Positions 46,501 through 57,270 of a stretch of DNA of 64,000 nucleotides are shown piece after piece. The stretch's first letter is position 1. Each line of letters begins with the position of its first letter. The notes under the pieces were generated by a model that saw only the letters and a list, made by a program, of their open reading frames with translations, made no database searches and was not told where the DNA came from. This stretch comes from Isoetes taiwanensis (lineage: Eukaryota > Streptophyta > Lycopodiopsida > Isoetales > Isoetaceae): the NCBI GenBank assembly GCA_021234155.1, contig JAJEKV010000033.1:813848-877847 (forward strand). The letters run 5' to 3'. Both the position numbers and the translations under genes were made by a program.

Positions 46501-47624
46501 ATCCTAGGAGGCCAGAGTTACCGTCACCACAAAATCGGACTAAACTTGAAACGTCCCGAAATGACGGTTTCTTGCCACTCAACGGATCCAATGGATATAA
46601 GCTGCCATCTGCCCATATGTCGACACTTTTTGAGCCTGCAAGACGCAACACGTCGAGGTCTAAGTTCTTATTTTTTAGACCTCCTTTTTTTGCGATTGAA
46701 AACTGGAGCATATTCGTGAGTCATACACATCATTTGGAGCTTCCATACTGCGTGGATCGCACGGCGCGAAATGAAGGTGTACAATTTGTATGCCCTAGCA
46801 CAATTCGCTTCGTGTGAGCCGAATGTCCGTACTAACCTCGTTTTTGAAATTTGCAACGTGCATATGGAAATCAAAAAGTCCATTCTCCTACAATCCATGC
46901 TTTTATACATTAAGCAAATTCAAATTTCGAATTGTAGGGGGCGGGAAGCCTGTATTGGGATGAAGTAAAGATCCCGGTTAATCTTTGGATTCACATGGGC
47001 CCTAACCACGGGTTACCGGCTTAAAACTTCTGAACTTGGGCTGAGGCAAAACAATTGAGTCCCGTTTTTGGAAAATCAGCCCTCAAGAAGATCCAACTTG
47101 GCGTGGCTGATGCAACGCTGAATTTTTAATCGGTCTTGACCTCGCCAGAACTTCGGCCGAGGGCCTAAACTTCTCCATGTGAACCACCCATAAAGGCAGA
47201 CCCAATGGTAAACCTCGAAATGAAAGTCGATACAAAGCTTCAACCTACACATTCAAATTTTGAAATGTGGAAGGCGGGAAGCTTGTATGGCCATGGCCTC
47301 TAAATGAAAATAAGCGCTTAAAGAATGGGTGTAGCACGCTTGGTATCTGACAAACCAAGAGACACCGTCATGAGTTGCCGGTATGCTATAATGCAAGTGG
47401 CTTTTTAGAAGCGCCACGTGTTGCATCAGTCTGTCTGACAACCAACAGAATTAAATACATATGGCGCCATGAATGCGCGATCCCCCTTATTCCGGGAGAA
47501 TATTCCAAGTAAATCTGTAATGATGAGATTTTGGTATCCTAGGTGGCATGGGAAAAAAGGAGCGGAAATATGACGTGGAATGGCTGATAGGAGGCCATTT
47601 TCAGACCCCAAATCCGCCCTAATG
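43541..47624. mobile_element. 4.1-kb long-TIR DNA transposon inserted in the recombinase gene
   Basis: CATTAGGGCGGATTTGGGGTCT at 43,541 is repeated inverted at the right end (47,603-47,624) without mismatch. Similarity continues for about 70 bases (AATTCCACGTCATGTTTC against CATTCCACGTCATATTTC). The insertion splits the recombinase between HVRTIV and FVSAFP. Long TIRs suggest a Mutator-like element, but no 9-bp target duplication is clear (ATTGT on the left, ATTTGT on the right). No transposase was recognised. The interior holds the 68-bp palindrome family and direct repeats near 46,917 and 47,249. Confidence 0.75.
44431..46820. repeat. Family of six palindromes, each about 68 bp
   Basis: Palindromes lie at 44,431-44,498, 45,197-45,265, 45,598-45,665, 45,794-45,861, 46,020-46,087 and 46,754-46,820. 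Each begins GGATCACACCATGCGAA or a variant and ends with the complement (ATTCGCTTGGTGTGATCC). The arms are about 18 bp (17 of 18 pair in the fourth) around a T-rich loop with GCATATGTA. Lengths are 67-69 bp although sequence and spacing vary. The third and fourth lie in a larger tandem unit of 196 bp. A lone right arm is at about 45,465-45,477. Confidence 0.85.
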
Positions 47625-48180
47625 ATTTGTCTCTGCATTCCCAACGGACCCTTTTTCCTCCTTGGCACACGTTTTTCTTATTCTTCTTTATTTTCCGGGG
47701 TTCCTTCGCATCTCGGAAGCTTTGCACTTAAATTGGCAGGACTTGTCATTTTTTCCATCCCATGTGGAAGTGTTCATTCATCATTCCAAGGGGGATCAAC
47801 AAGCTCGAGGCCATTTCTGTTTCCTTAGCTCGGCTACAATCCTTTGCCTATCCAGGTCTCCCTTGTTGCAACGTCTTATTCATTTTCGGGCGGTTCCCCC
47901 ACATTGACCCTCCTTAGGCGATCTCAGATGCTTCTCGAATCTGCTTTCGGTCACTATCATATTCCACGGCTTCTCTTTGGTGGCTTCAATGTCTTTCTGC
48001 CGCCATTGGATCTATGCGATCACGATTGCTCATTCAACTTCGATGGGGAAAGCGGCGGCGCGGCGGCCAAGGGAGTCCCAGATGACACGACGCCACGGAT
48101 GCCGGCACTCATCTTCTTTACATGCTCGATACATTCATCCCGACCTTCACCAGCGGCTCACGATTATCCGTCACCCTAGG
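47625..48180 (+). pseudogene. DIRS-like tyrosine recombinase, catalytic part
   Basis: The frame FVSAFPTDPFSSLAHVFLIL is followed by GFLRISEALHLNWQDLSFF (first catalytic Arg), HVEVFIHHSKGDQ and SPLLQRLIHF. After shifts come GGAAAKGVPDDT, RRHGCRHSSS and ARYIHPDLHQRL, with the candidate nucleophilic Tyr. The HxxR box is disturbed (HS followed by a shifted FRWG-like codon set near 48,030). Tyrosine recombinases of this kind integrate the circular cDNA of DIRS-group retroelements, replacing the integrase of LTR elements. At least two frameshifts make it inactive. Confidence 0.85.
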
Positions 48181-48267
48181 CCCGTGAGGAGAGCAAAGAT
48201 TCTCTTCTTTTTCGGCGGTGTTTTGATGTGCATATATTGTGAGTTGCCATCATGAAGAATAGAGGCC

Positions 48268-48355
48268 GATCCATACCGTAGGATCGGGATTCTCAAGAGA
48301 GGACGAGCAATATATATTCAGTCCTTTCCTATCTCTTCTCATTTGACGCTCGTTT
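48268..48355 (+). repeat. 3' terminal repeat of the DIRS-like element
   Basis: ACCGTAGGATCGGGATTCTC and the 60 bases around it match the 5' start of copy A (25,179-25,264) in the same orientation. Identity is roughly 80 percent and most differences are transitions. It lies about 90 bases after the recombinase gene. Confidence 0.75.
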
Positions 48356-48360
48356 CACAG

Positions 48361-50745
48361 CTGTCTAGTAGCATTGGTCAAACCCTCCTGTCGCCCCCTT
48401 CATTTTTCCTCTTCTCGTCAATCGTCACCTCAGGTATCATCTATGTTAAGACCCATTTTTAATAATGTCTCTCTCTTTTAGTAAAGTTATTGTTCATATA
48501 TGCGTTGTTATTTATATGCGGCATGCGTGACAAGCCCTTCCTTGTTATAGAGGTTTTTTATCGCGTGGCACGCATGGCCAGCCCCTCTGGAGGATTTTCA
48601 AAGTTCTTTCTGTTATGTTGATTTATGTTCTGTAGTTTTTGTTGTCATTAACATTTACAAGACGCACACGACTAGCTTCACGTATGGGAGTCCACATCAT
48701 TCATACGTTGTGCTTATTAACAAAGCTTATGGGTGCTTGTGTTTATATTTTCGAGGATTAGCACACTCAAAGGGACCTACACCTTTTTTCTTAAGCGATC
48801 TGGGTCTTTTTCCTCCTCACGCGAGGCCTTTGTTCGACCGATGTTTTCTTGTGCATATATCATTGAATCCTCAAAACGAGAATTCCTTCATTACGCAAGT
48901 AAAGATTTAGAATCAAGATGTGAGGAGGGTTGGGAGTGTATCAGAGTACTTTTTTTTAAACAATGCCCCCACAGGTCATACATATAGTTCTTAAGCAATT
49001 CCTTTTTTTTTTTTTCGAAATTGTTAAAAATATGAGAAAGTCTACAGAACCACTTTGTTGCTTTTTATTTCATAAAAGGAGAACACTCAATAATTGTATT
49101 AAATTGCACTTACGATGGATGGGTTGCATGAGTTTGCACTTATAGTAAAAGTAAACATCATGTTTGGGCCATGTAGAACCTGAGTTTTGTAAAAGTTGAA
49201 TGGTGCATAGGAGAATCTATTTCTACTATTTTCTAGGTAAGAATCAACATTAAGGTGAACAACAACTCATATTCCATTGGTATATATGAAGTCCTTTATT
49301 TGTTGGAAAGGGCAGTACAGACAGGAAATAAAGTGCATATGCCATTGAAATTGGTGAAGAAGATATAAACTCCTGAAGTAGGATTGCCCACAGCAAATTT
49401 GAGTCTAGAGAAAAGGATTTGCATAAATAGACAAATGAAGAATAAGATTCTTTAAATTATTAAGTGCATTGCCCAACAGAGTTTATGTTTTTCAAAAAAA
49501 CTCCCCCTATGGACTTTTGAGGCTAGGCCATGGATGAGAAGAAGTTAAGCATAGCTGAGTGTGTTGAAACCAGCAAGATAAGGGTTTATATTGTAAGTGT
49601 TTCTTTGAAGATAATCATGGTACAAATCATAATTGCCCTTTCTACAATGTATCTATGATAGATCTACAATGTTTAGAGGTTGAATGTGCATAATCTATGG
49701 AGCCATACAAAGCAATACTGTGTAAATTGCCTAGCTGACATAGTTTCATGAATTGCATGACATAGTTTCATGACATGTTTAGGGCTTAGAACATATGAGG
49801 ATGTGAGATCACAATTACATTGCAACATGAGGATGTGAAGAAGAGAACACTTTGGAGCAATGGATAGCTTCAGATGAGAATCAATGAAAATCAATTAGGG
49901 GAGGGATGCGACCCTACGCGATCGTAGGGCCTACAGCACCTCGCATGGATGGCCTACATCCTCGCGTATAGGTGGCACTTTTTGCCATAATGGCATCGAA
50001 TTGGCACAACAATGGGGGCTCCTTGACCCCACTTGGTTTGGGACGCATAACAATGGGCCTGTCAAGCTTCAATGGCAAAAAAAAAGCTGACCATTGTATA
50101 GGGTATCTCACTAGGGATCCAATGGTGCCGACATAACTCGATATAAATCATCATCAAATTATGCGGGTCCCCTTACATGCATGAAAGGTTGATGTGGAGT
50201 TTTGGCATATTCCAGATAATATTCAAAGTTACCATAACATTTGTTATACATAATTTTGGAGCATTCAATGGCAATGGCTAGAGGTGCAAATGTTAAACCA
50301 TTGAGCATCCTGATAAGAACCATTTCAAACTGCAAATTGCATATTTAGATCCCATATTTCAGTAAGCTTCCATACATGAAACACAATAAGTGAACGAAGG
50401 CAATTTATACTCAAAATTCGAAACACATTGATGTGAACACCATAGACCAATAGGTTGAAATTGATAAAAATCTAGAGTATTGTAGGAATTTTAGGCAAGT
50501 TTTTTTCTTATGGTCTTCTATTAAGACATTGCAAAGTTCTGGCTTTAAACAAAAGATATCTGACTGGCCAAAGTAACGATAGGAAACTTTCTTCTGACGA
50601 GACCTAGTTTGCCCACCAAGACTACTTTGTTCGAAAAGATATGTCGTTTGTGAAGGGTATAATCATGTCGCGCGTTGTATATGAGTTTTGGAACAGTTGA
50701 TGGTTCCCAGTTCCCCAATTAATTTTCAAATCACCTGCTAAACGC
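48361..50745. other. Stretch without a recognisable gene
   Basis: AT-rich, with T tracts near 48,955 and 49,003-49,016. Short frames on both strands show no family. A perfect hairpin CCCTACG-CGAT-CGTAGGG lies at 49,912-49,929. Read on the minus strand it is followed 12 bases later by CTAA and a T, which could be a second Helitron end. Confidence 0.4.
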
Positions 50746-51791
50746 ATCCACAACAGTGCTCGAATTTGACGGCCCGCCCTTAATTTTCTAGGGACGGGCA
50801 AAATAATTTTTCCCTTTTCGCGTGACAGGTAGTTCCTAAATTCAAGCCTTTCAAATGCAATAAAAAATTTTAAGATGACAGAAACCAATTTTTCTCAAAA
50901 AACATAGATGGATAGGCTAGAAAGAAGGCTACTCAAGTGGCATTCTCTCCTTTGCTTTGCTTCATACCAGTCCTTGTAATATGCTTGCCAATGTATGCTT
51001 TCAAAAGGTTCATTCTACAATGATACACACATTGTGGCATCAAGTGTTTCTAAGTTCATGCTCGATCTTATAGCACTCTTAATAGCATTTTGACGGGAGA
51101 AACCTCTCTCACAAGAGGTCATGCTTCTAGGAATGACCAATATTGCCATAATTTCATCAATGCTAGAAAACTTTCCCACCAATTGTCACATGTTCCATTT
51201 TCATCTTTACAAATAGTCCAAGCCATCACCATCCCTTTGTTCTTGGCAGCCCTGAAAAGTGTCTCAACGAAATCCTCCCTCTCACTCAAACATCTAGCCA
51301 TGTCTACTTTTGAAGCAAACTTGGCAAGCAATTTTTCCAACCATTCTTTAGTCTTGTCATCCCTTACAACATCATCCACAGCATATGCAGATGGATTGAA
51401 GAACTTCATGGCATTAAATATCTCACTCACATCTTCAAACCTCCTAGCAAGTGCATCCAATACAGCATGCAAGATATTTCTAAGTCAATGGTTCATTAGT
51501 TTCTAGAATGTATATTTTAAATTCGTTTAGAAAATGGGATAATAATCTATTTCAATATAAATTATAGAATTTATATATAGATATATAGCAAGAAAAAATG
51601 ACGGGCATTTCTCTATTTCTAGCCTTTCAAAGGGCATTTCTCTATTTCTAGCCTTTCAAATGACGAGTATGTCTTGTAGTTGTCCTTGCCCAAGTGCTGC
51701 CCTTCATTTGCCATACAAAAAAAATTTCCACCTGTTTTGACGGGCAAAATCAAAAAGCGGTGTGAAAATCAAATTCGAGCCTGATCCACAA
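50746..51791 (-). mobile_element. Deleted hAT transposon with 8-bp target duplication
   Basis: ATCCACAA occurs at 50,746-50,753 and 51,784-51,791. Between them the ends are CAGTGCTCGAATTTGA on the left and, as reverse complement, CAGGCTCGAATTTGA on the right. TIRs starting CAG and 8-bp duplications are the hAT hallmark. The element is 1,030 bp and autonomous hATs are 2.5-5 kb, so it is internally deleted. The transposase C-terminus inside lies on the minus strand. A 31-base segment with GGGCATTTCTCTATTTCTAG is duplicated at about 51,603-51,660. Confidence 0.9.
50930..51475 (-). pseudogene. hAT transposase, C-terminal fragment
   Basis: The minus-strand frame from 51,472 reads LDALARRFEDVSEIFNAMKF, VRDDKTKEWLEKLLAKFAS and CDNWWESFLALMKLWQYW. 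After a shift near 51,120 comes SCERGFSRQNAIKSAIRSSM with NLETLDATMCVSL, the dimerisation (hATC) motif, followed by a stop. The zinc finger and most of the RNase H-like core are missing. Only the C-terminal third survives, so it cannot act alone. Confidence 0.8.
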
Positions 51792-52227
51792 CCACACCAG
51801 AAAATAGAAGAGGCGGCAAAACCAGCCTAGACACTTTTCTGTAGGGGACTGCAGAAGATTTACAGGACATGCATTTATCATTTTTACCTTCCTACCTTTC
51901 TTTGATCAACCATAGAAGACGTGCCTCGAAAGCAATTCATCACAACTTTGCTTCTGTACTCTTTGTACCTGTAGGCATCAATCGTGCTCTTAGCCTGTAG
52001 GCATTCAACTAGGGGAAGATAAGGGTAGAAGCACCTTCGCACATGAACTCAGCAGCCACCACGGTCTGCATCTTACACAACAAACGCATAGAGAAGGGGT
52101 TTAGTTGCCAAATTTTGTAGCAGAAGTCTCCATTGTTAAAACAATTTCCGCCCGACCAAATAGTAATTTTTGGGGCAGTTTTCACCAACGGTTGTTTTTC
52201 TAATTACTGCTGCAAAGGCACTTCAGT

Positions 52228-54319
52228 TCAAAAATAATCCCCACATGAACAAGATCCATCCCAAAATGGTGGATCGCGATAAGCATCCCTGATGATAATT
52301 TCTCGCATTTCAATCTTAGAAATATTTTTGGCTACATTATGGCAATCCATACACATACGAAGATTCTTTGTTGCTTTCGTATTGTTGTGCCTGCTGGTGT
52401 GCTAGCAAGACCAAATGCTATTGCCAGTTTCTCACAATGTCCACATAAAGAATCTTCCCTTCTCCTCATGAGATACATTCTGCAAAACTAAGTCAACTCT
52501 GGGAATATATCCATCTTTCTTCATTTGACCATTGAGTTGTTTCAACTTAGCATAGATCTGATAACTTTGTGGGTGGGCTTTGTCCCCAACGATAAACTCA
52601 TGAACCTCACCATTGACCTCGATCCATGCTTTACCAGGTTTCTTCCATGCAGCTCTGTACTGTCTTAGCTCTTCTATTTTTGCAGCATCCTCCCATAACT
52701 GAGCATCAGAATAAATGCCTGACATAAGCACATAGCCCGAACCATTAGAAGGATCCAATTGAACAAACTGATCAAAGCATCGCCTCCCAATTCTATGTTG
52801 CCATATGTTCTGCATGCAGCAAGCAAAGATGTCCATCCTTCTACAGCATGATGTAAATTGTCTGATTTAACAGTAAGTAGAAGGTTTTCAGCAGCATCCA
52901 GGTGCCCTGTGCGGCTCAGAAGATCAGCCATGCAGTTGTAGTGATTCACATGTGGAATCATGCGTATTCTTTCTCATAGATTTGAAATACTTACAACCTT
53001 CATCAACCAGACCAGCGGCTGCAGGTTGAAAGGATAGTGGTGAAAGTCACATCATCTGGCTTGATACCTTCTGCTTGCATGCTTTCAAAGCATTCCATAG
53101 CAAACTCAAAGTATTCCCATTGGGCATAGCCAGCAATCATTGCTCCCCATGACACCACATTTCGATGAGGCAGATTCATAAAAACATTTACTGCCTCTTT
53201 TATCTTCCCACATTTTCCATACATGTCAACCAGAGCAGTGCCCACAACCAGATCCAGATGAAGGCCATTTTTAGTTATCTCCTTATGTATATACCTACCT
53301 CTCTCTACAGCTCAATGCTACCACAAGCTTTTAAAATGCTAGAAAATGTGGCCTGGCATGGTTCTATATGATCCTTCTGCATTTTATCAAAACATTGTAT
53401 GGCAATGTAACCTTCACCATGCTGGGCACATCCAGCAATAATTGCATTCCATGACACACCATCCCGAAGAGGTAAGTTGATTAAGGTGTAAGCTTCTACC
53501 ATGCTCCACATTTGGCATACATACTGACAAGAGTATTCCCCCGACTAAATCTGAATGATAATCACTTCTAAGAATCTGACCATGAAGGCACCTGCCTTTT
53601 TCTAAGAGCAGATGACATAACACATGCTTTTTAGAGCAGAGATAAACAACCTGGTCACCTTCTATACCCGTGAATATCATCCTATCATACAGATGAAGTG
53701 CAGTTTCGGATAACCTATCCTAGAATATGCATCAATAATTGCACTCCAGGTATGTGGAGTTGGCTTTGAAACTCTTTCAAATGCATAATTTGCTTCATCT
53801 AAACTGCCATGCATGGCGTATATCTGCGAATAAGATGATCCCCGAATGCAGCAATTGAATCTAAGTTAATATCAACCATCAGGGACTGCAATCGTCTCGC
53901 GCAATTTAGATTCTGCAGTTTTGTGCACTCCTGTAACAAGCAGTAAGCCTGATCTCTGGATACGGGGATTCCTTGATGCCGCATAACCTCTGCTGCCTTC
54001 AAAGATTCTTCAATTTTTTCTGTTTGCTGAGCATGAAGGTGAGCATGAATACATATCCAGCATGTGGGTTTGCACCCACCAAATCCGCTTATTTTGAGAA
54101 GCATCGTACCTGAACATCTCTCTAACAAGTAGTGTGTGGATGATGGTTGTTGAATAGCCTAACAGAACATCCACAATAGCTACATAAGAAAATGAACACA
54201 ATCTTTCAACTGACACTAATCTATGTTACCTTATTCAACGGAGCATTTAGAGGTGTTGAAGGAGAGGGCGCCGCGATAGCCAGGAACGGAGCGCACGCAG
54301 GACGACGGAATGCGGCCAT
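52228..54319 (-). pseudogene. PPR protein, PLS type with E and DYW domains, decayed
   Basis: Read from Met at 54,319: an Arg-rich, acid-free N-terminus (MAAFRRPACAPFLAIAAPSP) that looks like an organellar targeting peptide, then a donor at AAG-GTAACA. After an intron come KAAEVMRHQGIPVSRDQAYC, PPR repeats (VSWNAIIAGCAQHG and VSWGAMIAGYAQWEYFE), the E region (HVNHYNCMADLLSRTGHL, EVNGEVHEFIVGDKAHPQSY) and a DYW deaminase-like domain. That domain has LCGHCEKLAIAFGL, CMDCH and a terminal CSCGDYF ending at 52,228. Such proteins edit C to U in organelle transcripts. At least six frameshifts or stops and too few repeats make this a pseudogene. The last residue is Phe instead of Trp. Confidence 0.85.
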
Positions 54320-54370
54320 GGAGTCCAGCTCCACGGTGGACTAAGGACTTGGGGACCCTATTGACCTAGT

Positions 54371-54590
54371 CACATGGTTCGAATAGGATGCTAGGAAAAT
54401 CTAGCTTCCACCCCAGATTCCACTGTCACATGGTTCGAAATAGGATGCCAGGAAAATTTAGCTTCCACTTCTTGGGCCCAGATTCCACTATCACATGGTT
54501 TGAATTGAATAGGAGGATGCTAGGAAAATCCAGCTTCCACTTCTTATTCGAATAGGATGCTAGGAAAATCTAGCTTCCACTTCTTAAACC
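54371..54590. repeat. Degenerate tandem repeat, about 55-65 bp unit, nearly four copies
   Basis: Units start at about 54,371, 54,427, 54,492 and 54,547 (partial) and share CACATGGTTCGAA and GGATGCTAGGAAAATCTAGC. They lie just upstream of the PPR pseudogene start. A promoter role is not supported by anything seen. Confidence 0.8.
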
Positions 54591-57270
54591 GCTGATTCCA
54601 CTCATGCGTCACTTTGATGCCCGGAAGTTGAAGATGGGCCAATCTTTTTGAGCATCCAAAATGTATCTTCTTCTTTGTGATTCCACTATTGGAGGTATTT
54701 GAGCATCGGATTTTGTTTCGGATGAGGATGTGGATGCTATAAATAGCCACTTAACCTTAGGGGATTCTTGCTCTTTCAAAGCATCAACAATTGCCACTCT
54801 GCGGAGCTTGACACGAATCAAAACAGCAGTAGATCTTGTTGTAGAAGAACTACTTTTTCAGTAGTGGAATCATATATCGATTATGGTAGATATTTTAAGG
54901 CATTTGGCGCCATAGAGGTGCTTGCAATTCGGTAGTGGAATGCGGGCCTTACTAATCCAAGGTTGTGAAGCTTCGATTTGGACGGTAATTCTTGTGGCGA
55001 GATTTTTATACTGAAAAAGGCCTCGGCGGAGGGGCCACATGAGCGATGGTGCGCCTTTGCGGGAGCAAATGCGTGGATGCTTCCATGAGCCCTTTTGGCG
55101 GGGCAAAATCTTCATTCACAAGAATTCTCCAATGAAAAAAAAAACATGAGCTTTCAATTTATCCGGCAAGAAAAATCGAGGCAACATCAGCGAAAGTTTT
55201 CGCTTTTTTAAAACCTATTGAAAAACAACTCAATTTCAAAGGTCTTTGTTTTTCGGGAATGCTTAAGTTTGTTGTTCTCACCCCAGCATTCACGATAAAA
55301 TAATCTTTTCCAGTAGCTACATTCGATGGAAAATGCTTGTCCGGCTGGTAGGTATCGTTATTCATGGATTATCATCGAAGAACTTGCATGTAGGACCATT
55401 TGAGGAGGAGGAGGAGGAGGAGGAGATGACCATCATTTGCGGGGTGAGGATTCTAGGCATTTGGTTTTCAACCATCAAGTTGCAAGGTGAGGATTCAAAT
55501 TTGTTTTAATCATGAGTTGGAGCTTACAATTTGGTTGCGCCAACTATGCCTTCTAGTTAATGCATAATCGTTCAAAATTTGTTCATCTTTTTATATTCTT
55601 CATGCGATAATGCTTAAGATGAAGAAAAACACCCTATATCGACGCGCTTAAAAGTGTTGGAAAAACACCCCTTCCATGGAGAAAATAATAGAATAGAATA
55701 GAATAGTTTTTAAATAGAATAGTAAGGGGGATTTAAACCCTAGTATATGTACAAAGACATCGAGAAATCCCCTTAGAACTTGTTTTATCACCGGATCTTC
55801 TATGTGAATCCCCAGGTCTAAAAGCATCCAAGTCGCGACCGCGTGCAACCTCTGTAACCTTATAAACACTTGTCCGAAATCCCCCAAGTGCAAGAATCAC
55901 ATCGACCTCTGTCACCTTACACATGCCCATCTAGATGCCTTACTTTCACATTCGTCTGAAAGTCTCTACACAAATCATGCTAGCCTCACACCTTATAGAT
56001 GCTTGTTTGAAAGCCCTCAAATGCAAGTGCAAAGAATCCATTGCAACCTTTGTCACTTACAAATGTCCGAAACCTTTAAACCTTTTAAAACCATCTTTGT
56101 AATTTTGTTGTTTTCCCTCACAGATCTTGGACAAACATGTGGAAACTATAAAGGAAAGTATGCAGTGTTGGAAAAATAGGAAGCTGAAAAACCTAAAACC
56201 AGGCTGGAAACCCTCTTTTTTTCTCAAAAATCTGGTCAAACATTAGCAAATTAAACATTGGAAATGGCTCAGAGAGCTTTCCGGGGTCAAGATTTCATGA
56301 AAAAGCAGAGTCAGAGAAATAGTTATGAATAAAAATACAATATGAGACACGGAAGTGGAGTGCGGGTTGGAAATCTATGGTTTTGCTATGGAAATATTAT
56401 TCAATATACTAGAAGAAAGATCTTTGAGAGGCTTTCCAAAGCCACAAATTTCAGCCAAAGGGAGTTACGGATCTCCACATATAATAAAAATGTGTGGTAT
56501 TGCGGTGCCATAGGGGTTCAGAGAGGATAGACCAAAGCGAAGAAAAAAAAAATCCAATGAGAGACATCAAATTCCAAGGTTTTGGATGGTAGAAATATGG
56601 TGAATAATTTAGTATCGAATCTTCTATAGTAAAATTGAGATCAACATGACTTATAAAGACTTCAAAAAATTATTTGGATTATAGCTCTTAGAGTTAACAA
56701 CTTATGACATAAGTCTTACCAAAACTTGTTATGGTAAAGGAGAAACAATTCACAACCTCAGCGGCTTTGAGGGGTAAATATAGTTGTTGATGGCTTTAAA
56801 GTGTCATCTAATAGCGTGAGACATGAAAACATGCAAATCAACAAGTTTTATCATAAAATGTCACCTAGTTTCAATTTTAGAAAGTTTGGACCTTTTATGC
56901 TAGAATGTTTAGAGAATGCGGTTTGGCCTAGCATAAAACTGCTGAATTCTATGAGGTTTGGGCAATCACCACAAGATATCGATAAAATCTATTGGTCATG
57001 AAATTTTCCATAGCCATAAAGAATAGAGTAAAGATTCCAAAAGTGGCGGTATTGTGTGAAATGGAAATTTCTCTTGTTAAATATCACGGGTTTAAGTGGC
57101 GGAGGATATCTTTTGGACCAATCTTTGATGAATGAACGAATAGTTCCAGTAACAACTCTAGTATTACCATTACTATCCATAAGATTAAATCGACAATGGC
57201 ATTTGGGTTGAGCAAGTTTCATACCGGTGGTATTCTACATTTTACAACTCTAGCTTCCTAGCTGCATCAA
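54591..57270. other. Stretch without a recognisable gene
   Basis: It contains a (GAG)8 microsatellite at 55,402-55,425, an AATAG run at 55,686-55,705 and a degenerate repeat at 55,845-56,075. The last is a unit of about 70 bases with ACCTTATAAACACTTGTCCGAAA-like cores, three to four copies. Short frames on both strands show no family. Confidence 0.45.

Noticed and set aside
44431-46820. Repeated palindromes as a CRISPR array
   Set aside because: This is a plant nuclear context, the spacing is irregular, and the repeats are large imperfect palindromes without uniform spacers or cas genes.
43530-47635. A 9-bp Mutator-type target duplication for the long-TIR element
   Set aside because: Bases next to the two ends (ACTATTGT and ATTTGTCT) do not match over any expected length, so no superfamily was claimed.
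48710-48990. Overlapping plus-strand ORFs after the DIRS-like element
   Set aside because: They are short, without motifs, in sequence with T tracts, and nothing suggests coding.
51090-51506. 138-codon plus-strand ORF
   Set aside because: It is antisense to the hAT transposase fragment, whose motifs are clear on the minus strand.
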